Assembly: GCA_016719605.1 (NCBI GenBank)
Contig: JADJYW010000003.1
Coordinates: 502,466 to 566,465, forward strand
From: Lewinellaceae bacterium
Lineage (GTDB): Bacteria > Bacteroidota > Bacteroidia > Chitinophagales > Saprospiraceae
DNA length: 64,000 nucleotides
Direction of reading: 5' to 3'
Shown here: positions 42,501 through 51,769 of the stretch, in pieces
How positions within the stretch are numbered: position 1 is the first letter of the stretch
Layout: each line of letters begins with the position of its first letter
Position numbers and translations under genes: made by a program
Notes under the pieces: generated by a model
What the model saw: the letters and a program-made list of their open reading frames with translations, nothing else
The model's database searches: none
What the model was told of the DNA's origin: nothing

Positions 42501-45500
42501 AACTCCGCAAACACGGCGTTCCCGAACGTTTCCTGCGTTTGCTAAAACTTCGAGACCTCGGCGCCTGGGGCTTGATCCTTGCGCTATGTCCCCTCGCCCT
42601 CCAAGCCCAACTACCCCACTCCAACCTCCGCACGCGCACCCTCGACGCCTGGCTACCCGTGCAAGTTCTGGATTCGCTCACCATCGCCGCCCCCCTGCTG
42701 TCCGTGACCGATTCAGCCTCCGGCCAAATCCTCGACACCGAAATTTTTTCGTTAAAAAACAACCGCCTGCACACCGACACCGCCCGGCTGCGCCAAACAA
42801 ATCCCGCCGCCGGACGGATCATCGTCACCTGGCGCGTGCTGCCCGCCGACCTCGCCACACCACTCCGGCGACTCGATACCACCGCCATCCGACAGGCCAT
42901 GACCGACAACGCCATCGAGTTCGACTACACGCCCTACTCCCCGCAAACCAAACCTTGGGAAACCTCCGGACTGGCCTCCACCGGCGCCTACACCCGCGGC
43001 CTGAGTTTCGGTAACAACCAAAACCTCGCCTTCAACTCCAACCTCAACCTGCAACTCAACGGTCGCCTCGGCAATGACCTCGAACTCACCGCCGCCCTGT
43101 CCGACAACACCGTACCCCTGCAACCCGACGGCACCACCCGACAATTGCAGGAATTCGACCGCATTTTCATCCAACTCAAACGCAAAAACGCCGGCCTCAT
43201 CGCCGGCGATTTCGACCTCGCCAAACCAAACGGCTATTTCTCCAACTACTTCAAACGCGTGCAAGGCGCCATGATCAGTGCCGAATTCGGCAACTCAAAA
43301 CGCAAAACCCAAAACTCAAAACTGCGTGCCGCCGCCTCCATTTCCCGGGGCAAATTCAACCGCCAGATCATCGCCGGGCAAGAGGGCAACCAAGGCCCAT
43401 ACCGCCTGCAAGGCGCCGAAGGCGAACGGTTTATCATCGTGCTGGCCGGCACCGAAAAGGTGTTTCTCGACGGTATGCTCCTGCGCCGCGGCCTCGACGA
43501 CGACTATGTCATGGACTACAACCTCGGCGAACTGGCGTTCACCCCCAAGCGGCTGATTTCCAAAGACAGCCGCATCATCGTCGAGTTTGAGTACGCCGTG
43601 CAGGCTTTCCTGCGCTCCACCGTAGCCGCCGAAATAGACCACCAGCGCGAAAAATCCCGGTTTTACCTGCACGCCTACTCGGAACAAGACAGCCGCAATG
43701 CCGGCGGCGCGCAAGACCTCACTCCAGCCCGGCGCGAACGCCTTGCCGAGGTGGGCGACGACCTGCGCAGCGCCTTTGCTTCCGGCATTGACACCCTCGC
43801 CGCCGATGCCGTGCTCGATCCCGGCCGCGTGCTGTACCAGGCCGTGGATACCCTCGCCTGCGGTGTGCCGGTGTCCGTGCTCCTGTATTCCACCGACCTC
43901 GAAAACGCCCGTTTTGCCGCGCGTTTTACCGAAGTGCCGCAGGGTCAGGGCAACTATGTGCAGGTACAATCGGGCGCCAACGGACGCGTGTTCCGCTGGG
44001 TAGCGCCCGACCCGGCCACCTGCCAACCCACGGGGAATTTTGAGCCGGTCGTGCGACTCATTGCGCCGGAAAGCCGCCAATTATTTGCCGCAGGCACGGA
44101 ATGGAACCCTTCGAAAAACAGCACCATGCGCGCCGAACTCGCCCTGAGCAACCGCGACCTCAACCGCTACTCGCCCCTCGGAAACGCCGACAACGCAGGC
44201 CTCAGCGGTTTTTTTAGCCTGCGGCAAAACCTGCTCCCGGCATCCGCTGCGGCCAAAGGCTGGGAGGTGCAGGCCAACGCCACCTACGAGTACGCCGGCA
44301 AACAATTTGCCCCGCTCAACCCGTACCGCCCCGCCGAGTTTGTGCGCGACTGGAACATCGGCACTACCGACAGTGCGACCACCGAACACTGGGCACGCGG
44401 CGGACTGACGGCCCAACGCAAAGACTGGGGCAATGCCCGCTACGAATTTGGCGCCTTTGTACGCGAAGGCCGATACGACGGCGCCCGGCATTTCATGCAA
44501 ATGCGGCTCCAGCGCAACGGATTCGACGTTTTGGCGGAAGCCAATCTCCTGAATACCGACGGCCCGGCGGAGAACACGCGCTTCTCGCGACCAAAATTTG
44601 ATGTGGGCAAAACATTTTTCCTGCCAGACAAAAAACCGCTGTTCAAAATCGGCGTGTACGGCGAACGCGAACGAAACGAGCGTCGCTCCGAAAACACCGA
44701 CACGCTCAATAAAGCCAGTTTTTGGTACGATCTCGGCAAAATTTACTGGCAAACCGCAGACGAAAAACGCATCTGGAAATGGGGCGCCGGCTGGATGCAC
44801 CGCAACGATTTTGTGCCTGCCGGAGCGGAATTTTCACAAAATACCGCCGTGGACGAACTGAATGCAACCGGTACCTGGGCCGCCCCGCCGACCGGGAAAA
44901 ATGCACAATCCCTCGCCTGGAATGTCTCCTGGCGCCGGCTCCGCGTGCTGGATTCCGAACGGACAACCCTCGCCCCGCAGGAAACCTATCTGGGGCGCGT
45001 GGACTACTCCATTTCCGCCTGGAAAAACACGCTGGCCTTTACCACGGGATACGAGATCAGTTCGGGCCAAACGCCGCGCATCGAATACAATTACCTACGC
45101 GTAAATCCCGGCGAGGGACAGTACACCTGGATTGACCGCAACCGGGACAGCACCCTGACGGTGGATGAAATGGAAATAGCCGTGTTTCAGGATCAGGCCA
45201 ACTATGTGCGCGTGGCCGTGACTACGCCCGACTATGTGCGCACCAACAACACGGGACTGAACCAGAGCCTGCGCCTCGACCCGCGGGTGCTGTGGGTGCA
45301 GTCGAAAAAACGCTGGCAGCAGACGCTGTCCCGGTTTTCTACCCAGAGCAACCTGCAAATCAACCGACGGGTGCTGGCTACCGCCCGCGACGAACCGGCC
45401 TGGAATCCCTTCGATCTGGCGGTGGCCGACACGGCCCTGGTGGCGGTGTCCGCCGTGACCCGCCACGTCCTGTACGTCAACCGCGCCAACCCGGCCTGGG

Positions 45501-46117
45501 ATGCTTCGCTGGCCTGGGCCGACAACCGCAACCGCTCGGCGCTGACGACCGGCGCCGAGAGTCGGCGTCTGGCCGACTGGACGGTGCACGGGCGCGTCAA
45601 TTTTAGCCAAACCTGGAGCGCGGAACTGGACTTCGTTCGCGGTCTGCGCGAAAACGACAGCGAGCAGTTTGACGCCCGCAACTACGCCATCCGGTACTGG
45701 AAATCTGTACCAAAACTGACCTGGCTGCCCACCCGTGCATTCCGCCTCGTGGCCGCCTACACCTGGCAGGACGGGCGCAATACCCTGCCCTCTGCCGAAA
45801 CGGCCCGGCAAAACGACTGGAGCGCCGAACTGACCTGGAACCCGCCGGGCAAACCCAACAGCAGCGGTTTCCGGGCAGGCACCTCTCTGCGCGCACGGGC
45901 CAACTATGTGAACGTGAACTACTCCGGCGCCCCCAACTCCGCCGTGGCCTACGCGATGCTCGACGGCTTACAAAACGGCAAAAACTTCCTCTGGAGCCTG
46001 AATCTCGACCGCCAACTGTCGCGCTCGGTGCAGCTGAGCCTGAACTACGAAGGCCGAAAAACCGGCGAAAACCGGACGGTGCATGTGGGGCGGGCGCAGG
46101 TGCGGGCAGTTTTTTGA
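42485..46117 (+). CDS. Large outer-membrane beta-barrel protein (SprA-like features), 1,210 residues
   Basis: This is a very long envelope protein. The start at 42485 precedes a hydrophobic signal segment (LGAWGLILALCPLALQAQ) after an unusually long charged n-region. The N-terminal third has NQNLAFNSNLNLQLNGRLGN and LQEFDRIFIQLKRKNAGLIA with GDFDLAKPNGYFSNYFKRVQ, a GDF/NYFKR pattern reminiscent of SprA, the T9SS translocon protein. Repeated aromatic, alternating strands suggest a barrel in the C-terminal two thirds (RAFRLVAAYTWQDGRNTLPS, RAQVRAVF end). I cannot name a family with confidence. A degenerate heptamer repeat lies in the coding sequence at 43293-43323 (NSKRKTQNSKL). The methyltransferase gene follows. 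Confidence 0.65.
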   Translation: MGYLFELRKHGVPERFLRLLKLRDLGAWGLILALCPLALQAQLPHSNLRTRTLDAWLPVQVLDSLTIAAPLLSVTDSASGQILDTEIFSLKNNRLHTDTARLRQTNPAAGRIIVTWRVLPADLATPLRRLDTTAIRQAMTDNAIEFDYTPYSPQTKPWETSGLASTGAYTRGLSFGNNQNLAFNSNLNLQLNGRLGNDLELTAALSDNTVPLQPDGTTRQLQEFDRIFIQLKRKNAGLIAGDFDLAKPNGYFSNYFKRVQGAMISAEFGNSKRKTQNSKLRAAASISRGKFNRQIIAGQEGNQGPYRLQGAEGERFIIVLAGTEKVFLDGMLLRRGLDDDYVMDYNLGELAFTPKRLISKDSRIIVEFEYAVQAFLRSTVAAEIDHQREKSRFYLHAYSEQDSRNAGGAQDLTPARRERLAEVGDDLRSAFASGIDTLAADAVLDPGRVLYQAVDTLACGVPVSVLLYSTDLENARFAARFTEVPQGQGNYVQVQSGANGRVFRWVAPDPATCQPTGNFEPVVRLIAPESRQLFAAGTEWNPSKNSTMRAELALSNRDLNRYSPLGNADNAGLSGFFSLRQNLLPASAAAKGWEVQANATYEYAGKQFAPLNPYRPAEFVRDWNIGTTDSATTEHWARGGLTAQRKDWGNARYEFGAFVREGRYDGARHFMQMRLQRNGFDVLAEANLLNTDGPAENTRFSRPKFDVGKTFFLPDKKPLFKIGVYGERERNERRSENTDTLNKASFWYDLGKIYWQTADEKRIWKWGAGWMHRNDFVPAGAEFSQNTAVDELNATGTWAAPPTGKNAQSLAWNVSWRRLRVLDSERTTLAPQETYLGRVDYSISAWKNTLAFTTGYEISSGQTPRIEYNYLRVNPGEGQYTWIDRNRDSTLTVDEMEIAVFQDQANYVRVAVTTPDYVRTNNTGLNQSLRLDPRVLWVQSKKRWQQTLSRFSTQSNLQINRRVLATARDEPAWNPFDLAVADTALVAVSAVTRHVLYVNRANPAWDASLAWADNRNRSALTTGAESRRLADWTVHGRVNFSQTWSAELDFVRGLRENDSEQFDARNYAIRYWKSVPKLTWLPTRAFRLVAAYTWQDGRNTLPSAETARQNDWSAELTWNPPGKPNSSGFRAGTSLRARANYVNVNYSGAPNSAVAYAMLDGLQNGKNFLWSLNLDRQLSRSVQLSLNYEGRKTGENRTVHVGRAQVRAVF
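43293..43323. repeat. Degenerate heptamer repeat (ACTCAAA-type) inside a coding sequence
   Basis: Units ACTCAAA, ACGCAAA, ACCCAAA and ACTCAAA lie in tandem and encode NSKRKTQNSKL in frame. The same heptamer class occurs at 163-179, where it coincides with a frame break. Confidence 0.7.
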
Positions 46118-46186
46118 GCAGGCGATTTGTGCCGGACAAACTACCTTCGCCGGCGATCATATTTTAACCGCTATTCCCCCACAGAC

Positions 46187-46936
46187 ATGGACAAGCAGTA
46201 CGAAAAACAGTATCACGAACTTGAAAAGGTGCATTGGTGGTTCGTTTCGCGCCGCCGCAAGGTGCTGAGTTTGCTGAAGGCAACCCCGGACAAAACATAT
46301 CTGGACATCGGCTGCTCCTCCGGCTACCTGCTTCAGGAACTGATTGAAAAAGGCGCCGACCCGGCCAACGTGTACGGGGTAGACATCAGCCCGGAAGGTA
46401 TTCAGGAATGCCTGAACAAGGGCCTGAAAAACACTTTTGTGATGGACGCCACGCACATTGACTTGCGCCAAAACCATTTCGATTACATCATTGCTTCCGA
46501 TTGCCTGGAACACATCGAGGAGGATCGCACCGCGCTGCAAAACTGGTACAGCCTGCTCAAACCCGGTGGCGCTATCATCGTTTTTGTCCCCGCGTTCCTG
46601 TTTTTGTGGAGCCCGCACGATGTCGTAAACCACCACTTCCGGCGCTACACCAATGCCGAATTGCGTGAAAAACTTCGGGCGGCCGGCTTCGACGTTCAGC
46701 GCACCGGCTACTGGAATTTTGTTCTGTTTTTTCCCATCGCGCTCTTTCGATTCCTGCGCAATGGTTTGCGCAAATTGGGCTTTGGCGAAAAAGAAGCCAC
46801 CGCCGACCTCAAACCAACGCCCGCCCCGGTGAATGGCCTGCTCAAAACCCTGCTCGGCATCGAAAACGGCTTGATGGAAGTGGTGCGGTTCCCGTTCGGG
46901 GTCAGCACGTTCTGCATAGCGCGGAAACAGGTGTAA
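46187..46936 (+). CDS. Class I SAM-dependent methyltransferase
   Basis: This is a 249-residue protein. The start at 46187 (MDKQYEKQYHELEKVHWWFV) is followed by SAM motif I (KTYLDIGCSSGYLLQELIEK), acidic motif II (VYGVDISPEGI), HFDYIIASDCLEHIEEDRTA and LKPGGAIIVFVPAFLFLWSP. The hydrophobic segment VLFFPIALFRFL near the C-terminus suggests association with the membrane, as in lipid or glycan methyltransferases. The substrate is unknown. It is 69 bp after the large outer-membrane protein gene and 34 bp before the SpoIIM gene. Confidence 0.85.
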   Translation: MDKQYEKQYHELEKVHWWFVSRRRKVLSLLKATPDKTYLDIGCSSGYLLQELIEKGADPANVYGVDISPEGIQECLNKGLKNTFVMDATHIDLRQNHFDYIIASDCLEHIEEDRTALQNWYSLLKPGGAIIVFVPAFLFLWSPHDVVNHHFRRYTNAELREKLRAAGFDVQRTGYWNFVLFFPIALFRFLRNGLRKLGFGEKEATADLKPTPAPVNGLLKTLLGIENGLMEVVRFPFGVSTFCIARKQV

Positions 46937-46970
46937 GTGCGTTTTCGACAACCAGCCAAACGCCCGGCCC

Positions 46971-48827
46971 ATGCGCGAAACAAAATTTATCGAACAAAAT
47001 CAGGAGAAATGGGCGGACTTCGAGGAGATGCTCCGCCAAAACCACCGCGACCCGGAACGGCTCAACGATCTGTTCGTACAAATCACGGACGACCTTTCCT
47101 ACGCCCGCACCTACTACCCCAACCGCTCGGTGCGTATGTACCTGAACGGCCTGGCACAGCGCATTTTTCACAATGTATACCGCGGCAAACGCTTTCCGGC
47201 CAAACGGTTTCGCCTGTTCTGGACGGACGAACTGCCGCACCAGATGTGGGACGCCCGACGGGCACTGTGGCTCTCGTTCGGCATTTTCGCGCTGGCCTGC
47301 GGCATCGGCGTGGTATCGAGCATCATCAACCCGGATTTCGCCCGCGTCATCCTCGGCGATAGTTATGTGGACATGACCCTGCGCAATATCGAAGGCGGCG
47401 ACCCCATGGCGGTGTACAAGGACAGTCCGCCGCTCGGCATGTCCATCGGCATCGCAGCCAACAACCTGTTCGTGGCACTGCGCACCGCCATTTTCGGTGT
47501 ACTGGCCTCCATCGGCACCGTATTCATGCTGCTGTACAACGGCATCATGCTGGGCGCTTTTCAATTCTTTTTTATTCAAAAAGGTCTGTTTTGGGAGTCT
47601 TTTCTCACCATTTGGATACACGGCACCCTGGAAATCAGCGCGATCATCATCGCCGGGGCGGCGGGCCTGGTTGCCGGTTCGGGGTTGTTGTTTCCGGGGA
47701 CGTATACGCGGCGGCAGGCCTTCCAGTTGACCATGCGGCGGGGTCTGAAAATTTTTATCGGGCTGATCCCGATGTTCGTGCTGGCCGCCTTTTTCGAGGG
47801 TTTTCTGACACGCTACACGGAGACTCCGGCGCCGGTACGCTTTTTTTTCATCCTGAGTTCGCTGGTGTTTGTGCTGTGGTACTTCGTGTGGCTGCCCTGG
47901 CACAAGTCGCGCACGGGTTTTCACACGGCGGCACAAGGCCATGAACTCCCGCCTACCCGCACCGAAGCGGTTTCGTTCACGGCGATCAAAGGCTCCGGTG
48001 AAATTTTTGCCGATGCATTCGCCCTGCTGCTGCGCTACCCGCAGGCCGGCTGGGGAAGCATTGCCGCGGCTTCGGTGCTGTTTGTGGGCACCGCAGTTGT
48101 ATCCGGCCTGTTGGGCCAACCCGTCCAGTTTGTTTTCCCCGATTATCCGAGCGGAGCACTGAGCGGCTGGTGGGATGCCATTGGCCGCCGCCGGGCACCG
48201 GCTATGTTCTGGGGGCAGGCTGTTTTGCTCTGGGGGCTGTTTTGGGCGGCCATCTTTGTTGTGCGGCGCGAAATGCCGGAAGCATACCGCGAACAATGGG
48301 GCGGCCATTTTTCCGCTGCATCGTTCCTGACAAGTGCCGCACTCACCCTCCTGGCCGTACTGGGACTGGAAGCGCTGGATGCCGGGCTGCTGCTTTGGTT
48401 GCTGGGTATTGGCGTACTCCCGTTCCTGGGTCTCTGGATGGCGATTTCTTTTTTTGAAAACAGCAGCTGGCGGGCGCTGCCGCGTATGCTCGGGCTGATG
48501 CGCCTGGGGTCGGGACTGATGCTCGGTTTCCTGATCATCAACTTCGCCTTGCTGCTGTTTCTGTTCCTCGACTCCAGCGTGTGGCAAATGGTGTTGCAGT
48601 TTTTCAGTTGGATGGTGCCGCCGGAAGAGTCGGCCATGGCGACTTTTACAATCTACTCTACGGCGCTGACGGCCAGTTTTGTGGCGCATTTGACCTGGTT
48701 TTTGCTGGTACTGGCCGGTGCATTGCAGTATTTTTCGTACCGGGAAATAACCGACGCCGTACACCTGCGCGAAGGCATCGGCCAAGTGGGCGCCGCCCGC
48801 CAAATCCGAGGACTGGCGCGCGAGTGA
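46971..48827 (+). CDS. SpoIIM-like multi-pass membrane protein
   Basis: This 618-residue protein combines a cytoplasmic N-terminus (QNQEKWADFEEMLRQNHRDP, ERLNDLFVQITDDLSYARTY) with a SpoIIM-type membrane domain. That domain has FGIFALACGIGVVSSIINPD, GMSIGIAANNLFVALRTAIF, GVLASIGTVFMLLYNGIMLG and HGTLEISAIIIAGAAGLVAG, the conserved HG-x-x-E-x-x-A motif. A long C-terminal extension with five or six further helices follows (ILSSLVFVLWYFVWLPW and others). SpoIIM-like proteins in Bacteroidota usually sit with DUF4129 and MoxR genes, as here. Function is not established. Confidence 0.85.
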   Translation: MRETKFIEQNQEKWADFEEMLRQNHRDPERLNDLFVQITDDLSYARTYYPNRSVRMYLNGLAQRIFHNVYRGKRFPAKRFRLFWTDELPHQMWDARRALWLSFGIFALACGIGVVSSIINPDFARVILGDSYVDMTLRNIEGGDPMAVYKDSPPLGMSIGIAANNLFVALRTAIFGVLASIGTVFMLLYNGIMLGAFQFFFIQKGLFWESFLTIWIHGTLEISAIIIAGAAGLVAGSGLLFPGTYTRRQAFQLTMRRGLKIFIGLIPMFVLAAFFEGFLTRYTETPAPVRFFFILSSLVFVLWYFVWLPWHKSRTGFHTAAQGHELPPTRTEAVSFTAIKGSGEIFADAFALLLRYPQAGWGSIAAASVLFVGTAVVSGLLGQPVQFVFPDYPSGALSGWWDAIGRRRAPAMFWGQAVLLWGLFWAAIFVVRREMPEAYREQWGGHFSAASFLTSAALTLLAVLGLEALDAGLLLWLLGIGVLPFLGLWMAISFFENSSWRALPRMLGLMRLGSGLMLGFLIINFALLLFLFLDSSVWQMVLQFFSWMVPPEESAMATFTIYSTALTASFVAHLTWFLLVLAGALQYFSYREITDAVHLREGIGQVGAARQIRGLARE

Positions 48828-48977
48828 AGTTCAAAGGGGTAGCGGCGGGTTTTAACCCGTCGAATAACCCGCCGAATACTGCCGCGCAAGCTAAATATGA
48901 AAACCAACCGGTTGGTACAGGTTAAAAGCCGCACACAGCGAAAATACAAAATACACGCATCGCTCACCACTAAAAAA

Positions 48978-49641
48978 ATGCGCCTTACCTTACTTTTTTG
49001 TTTTTGGATGCTGTGCGCTGCAGGCGCGCGCGGACAAGGTGCTGAAACACCCGCAGCGCAGCGTCCGATACCGGAACAACAGTGGAAAAAAGCGACGGCA
49101 GACCTGGACTACAGCAAAGACTTGCCGGAGCAGAAAAAACCGAAAAAAAAACAGACCCCGCCGACGGATGTCCCCAATCCACTGCGGAATTTCAACGCTG
49201 CGTTGTGGGGCAATGTCGTGCAGATTTTGGCTATTCTGCTGGCCGTCCTGGCTATAGGCTACGGCATTTACCGCATGCTGCAGGAACCGCGCAACCGCCG
49301 CATCGCCCGCGACGGCGCCGAGATCACGGAGGAAAACCTCGAAGCCTACCTGCACGAGACCGACCTCGACCGGTTCCTGCGCGAGGCACTGGCACGAGGC
49401 GACTATCCGCAAGCCGTGCGGGTGTATTTTGCAGGTCATCAAACACCTGACGGAGTCGGGCGCCATCCTGTGGTCTAAGGAAAAAACCAACCGCGACTAC
49501 CTGCGCGAGATGCGGGCACATCCGCAGTTTTCGGCGTTTCAGCGCGCCACGGGCACCTTCGAGCGGGTGTGGTACGGCAATGCGCCTTTGGACGCGGCAG
49601 GATTTGAGCGGGTTGAGCCGGAGTTTAAGGCACTGCTTTGA
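48978..49641 (+). CDS. DUF4129 domain protein, frameshifted
   Basis: The start at 48978 gives a signal peptide (LTLLFCFWMLCAAGARGQ), then WKKATADLDYSKDLPEQKKP, a membrane segment (VVQILAILLAVLAIGYGIY) and the DUF4129 core DLDRFLREALARGDYPQAVR. The frame breaks at the T4 run 49427-49430; removing one T continues the core as LQVIKHLTESGAILWSKEKT then NRDYLREMRAHPQFSAFQRA, the usual family end. The combined length of about 220 residues is normal. It follows the SpoIIM gene by 150 bp. The usual next partner MoxR lies further on at 50572, with a TonB-receptor remnant between. Confidence 0.8.
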
Positions 49642-49661
49642 ATCGCTAAATGCCCAGAGGT

Positions 49662-49740
49662 GATTTTCACCGCAGAGGCGCAGAGGAGATTTTCACCGCA
49701 GAGGCGCGGAGGGATTTTCACCGCGGAGGCCCAGAGGAGA
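49662..49740. repeat. Tandem 26 bp repeats, three copies
   Basis: Units starting GATTTTCACCGC lie at 49662-49687, 49688-49713 and from 49713 on. They overlap the last codons of the TonB-receptor remnant, encoding its GENPSAPLR end. Confidence 0.8.
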
Positions 49741-50500
49741 TCCGAAGGCAAAACGCCGTTTGTACCCGATCCGGGCATTGACTAAAACATACGCGGACAC
49801 CGCCTGCGCGTTGGCATCCTCGGCGTAAAACCGGCCGGTGTAGCGGGTTTGTATTTGGGTAAAAAAACCAACCGACGGGGCGTACCGCGCCTCTATCATG
49901 CCCCACTGCTGCGGCAGCCCCGGCAGGTATTTACCGGAAAAATCGGCGGTTGGGGTTTCGTATTTTTCATAACGAAAATCGGCGCAGGTGTAGGTCAGGG
50001 CAATGTCGAGGCCGGGCAGGCGCGGGGTCGCTCGTCAGGCTGATGACCCCGCCCGAGGCATTGCCGTACAGCCCGCCCGAGGCGCCGCGCAGCACCTCGA
50101 TTCGGCCAATCACGGCCATGTCGAGGTTGTCTATCTGAGCCTGCCCGTCGGGCGCCGATTCCGGGATACCGTCGAGCAAAATTTTCACGCCCCGGATGCC
50201 GAAAGCGGCCCGGGCGCCGAAACCGCGCACTGCGATGCGGAGGTCCTGGGAAAAATTGGCGTCGTTAAGTACGAACACACCCGGCACGGCGCCGAGACTT
50301 TCCTGCAACGTCAGTTGGGGCTGTGCCCTGCGGATGTGGTCGCCTTCCAGCACCGTGACGGCTAAGGGCGTGCGGTTTGCCGGCACCGGCAGCCGGGTGG
50401 CCGTCACGGTCACCGGAAGCAGGGTGTCCGTGCGGGTAGAATCCGACTGGGCGGGAAGGAGGGCGGGAAGGAAAAGCAAGGCGAGCAGCGGATGTTTCAT
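49693..50500 (-). pseudogene. TonB-dependent receptor with internal deletion
   Basis: The N-terminal part, from 50500 (MKHPLLALLFLPALLPAQ), has a signal peptide and a normal plug domain (PLAVTVLEGDHIRRAQPQLT, VFVLNDANFSQDLRIAVRGF, IEVLRGASGGLYGNASGG). Near 50030 the sequence passes in another frame to strands from the far end of a barrel (LPGLDIALTYTCADFRYEKY, SGKYLPGLPQQWGMIEARYA). Most of the barrel, several hundred residues, is missing. The terminal strands are also replaced by the 26 bp repeat. The protein cannot form a receptor. It interrupts the SpoIIM-DUF4129-MoxR group on the opposite strand. Confidence 0.85.
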
Positions 50501-50571
50501 GCCGGCAAGGTACGGCGGCAGCCAAAACCCGACCGCCTGAACCAACCGGGCATCCACGCGTTTAGGAAACC

Positions 50572-51696
50572 ATGTCTGAAACACAGCAATCCTATTCCTA
50601 CACCACTTACGGGGCGCGCGTGAGCGCCGAATCTGTGTCTGTCCTGCTCGAACACGCGCTCGACAGCATGGCGCAAACCCACGAGCGGCCCACGCCGATT
50701 TGTATTTGGGGCCTGCACGGTATCGGAAAAACCGAATTGGTGCGCGACTTGGCGCAGGCGCGCGGTTGTGCATTCGCCTACATTGCGCCAGCGCAATTTG
50801 AGGAAATGGGCGACCTGCTCGGCATGCCGAAAATCAGTGCCGATGCGGCCCGGGGCGAGGTGACCCGATTTGTGGCGCCCGAATGGGTGCCGCGCGCACC
50901 AGGCCCCGGCATTCTGCTGCTCGACGACGTGAACCGCGCCGACGACCGCATCCTGCGCGGCATCATGCAATTGTTTCAAAACTACGAACTGGTTTCGTGG
51001 GCGCTGCCCGCCCAATGGCTCATTGTGTGCACGGCCAACCCGGACGGCGGCGACTACTCGGTAACCACGCTCGACGAGGCCATGCTGACCCGGATGCTGC
51101 ACGTCACCATGGAATTTGATGCGCAGGCCTGGGCGCGATGGGCCGAGCGCAACGACGTGGATACCCGTGGCATCAATTTCGTGCTGGCTTACCCAGAACT
51201 TGTGAACGGCCGCCGCACCACACCGCGCTCCCTCGTGCAGTTTTTCAACAGCCTGCGCACGCTCGACGACTTGCGCGCCAGCCTCGGTCTCGTGCGTCTG
51301 CTCGGCGATGCCGCTTTGGACAGCGAGACTACACAGGCGTTTTTGGCCTTTGTACACCTCAATCTTGACCGCCTGCCCACCCCCGAGGATATCCTGCTCG
51401 CCGAGGATTTCGAAGCTGTGGCGCACCGCCTCGACCGGCTGGTACACGAGGGCGGAACCCGGCGCCTCGACATCCTTTCCGTGGTCGTCACGCGCCTGAA
51501 CAACCACCTCCTGGCCCGCCCCGCCGAACTGACCGATGCCGAACTCGCCAACCTGCAACGCTTTTTGTTGCTCGATCTGCTGCCCAACGATCTGCGCCTC
51601 GCCATGGCCCAGGAACTCACGCGTTCCAAACGGCCGGGGCTGATGCGGCTGTACGCGGTGCCGGAAGTAGGTCGGTTGTTGCTGCAAAAAATGTGA
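50572..51696 (+). CDS. MoxR-like AAA+ ATPase
   Basis: This is a 374-residue AAA+ protein. Walker A is IWGLHGIGKTELVRD (Lys53), Walker B is GPGILLLDDVNRADDRILRG, and TANPDGGDYSVTTLDEAMLT is the sensor 1 region with the MoxR/dynein-type AAA_5 pattern. The C-terminal part has helical lid segments (TPRSLVQFFNSLRTLDDLRA, LTDAELANLQRFLLLDLLPN). MoxR ATPases act as chaperone-like factors with vWA or membrane partners. Its neighbours SpoIIM and DUF4129 genes support that, although no vWA partner gene lies next to it here. Confidence 0.85.
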   Translation: MSETQQSYSYTTYGARVSAESVSVLLEHALDSMAQTHERPTPICIWGLHGIGKTELVRDLAQARGCAFAYIAPAQFEEMGDLLGMPKISADAARGEVTRFVAPEWVPRAPGPGILLLDDVNRADDRILRGIMQLFQNYELVSWALPAQWLIVCTANPDGGDYSVTTLDEAMLTRMLHVTMEFDAQAWARWAERNDVDTRGINFVLAYPELVNGRRTTPRSLVQFFNSLRTLDDLRASLGLVRLLGDAALDSETTQAFLAFVHLNLDRLPTPEDILLAEDFEAVAHRLDRLVHEGGTRRLDILSVVVTRLNNHLLARPAELTDAELANLQRFLLLDLLPNDLRLAMAQELTRSKRPGLMRLYAVPEVGRLLLQKM

Positions 51697-51711
51697 GCAC
51701 AGGTATCGGAA

Positions 51712-51739
51712 TTGGCGTTTTTACCCTTTTTTACATTTG
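51712..51739 (+). promoter_or_regulatory. Promoter of the TPR histidine kinase gene
   Basis: TTG at 51712-51714, a 17 bp spacer and TACATTTG at 51732-51739 match the consensus exactly, 30 bp before the start codon. Confidence 0.65.
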
Positions 51740-51769
51740 GCCACCCCCTGCCCGCCCTACTTTTGCTGC

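Noticed and set aside
42229..42501. 90-codon ORF between the AT-rich islet and the large outer-membrane protein gene
   Set aside because: There is no family feature or good start, and it runs through the GC-rich hairpin. More likely it is untranslated leader.
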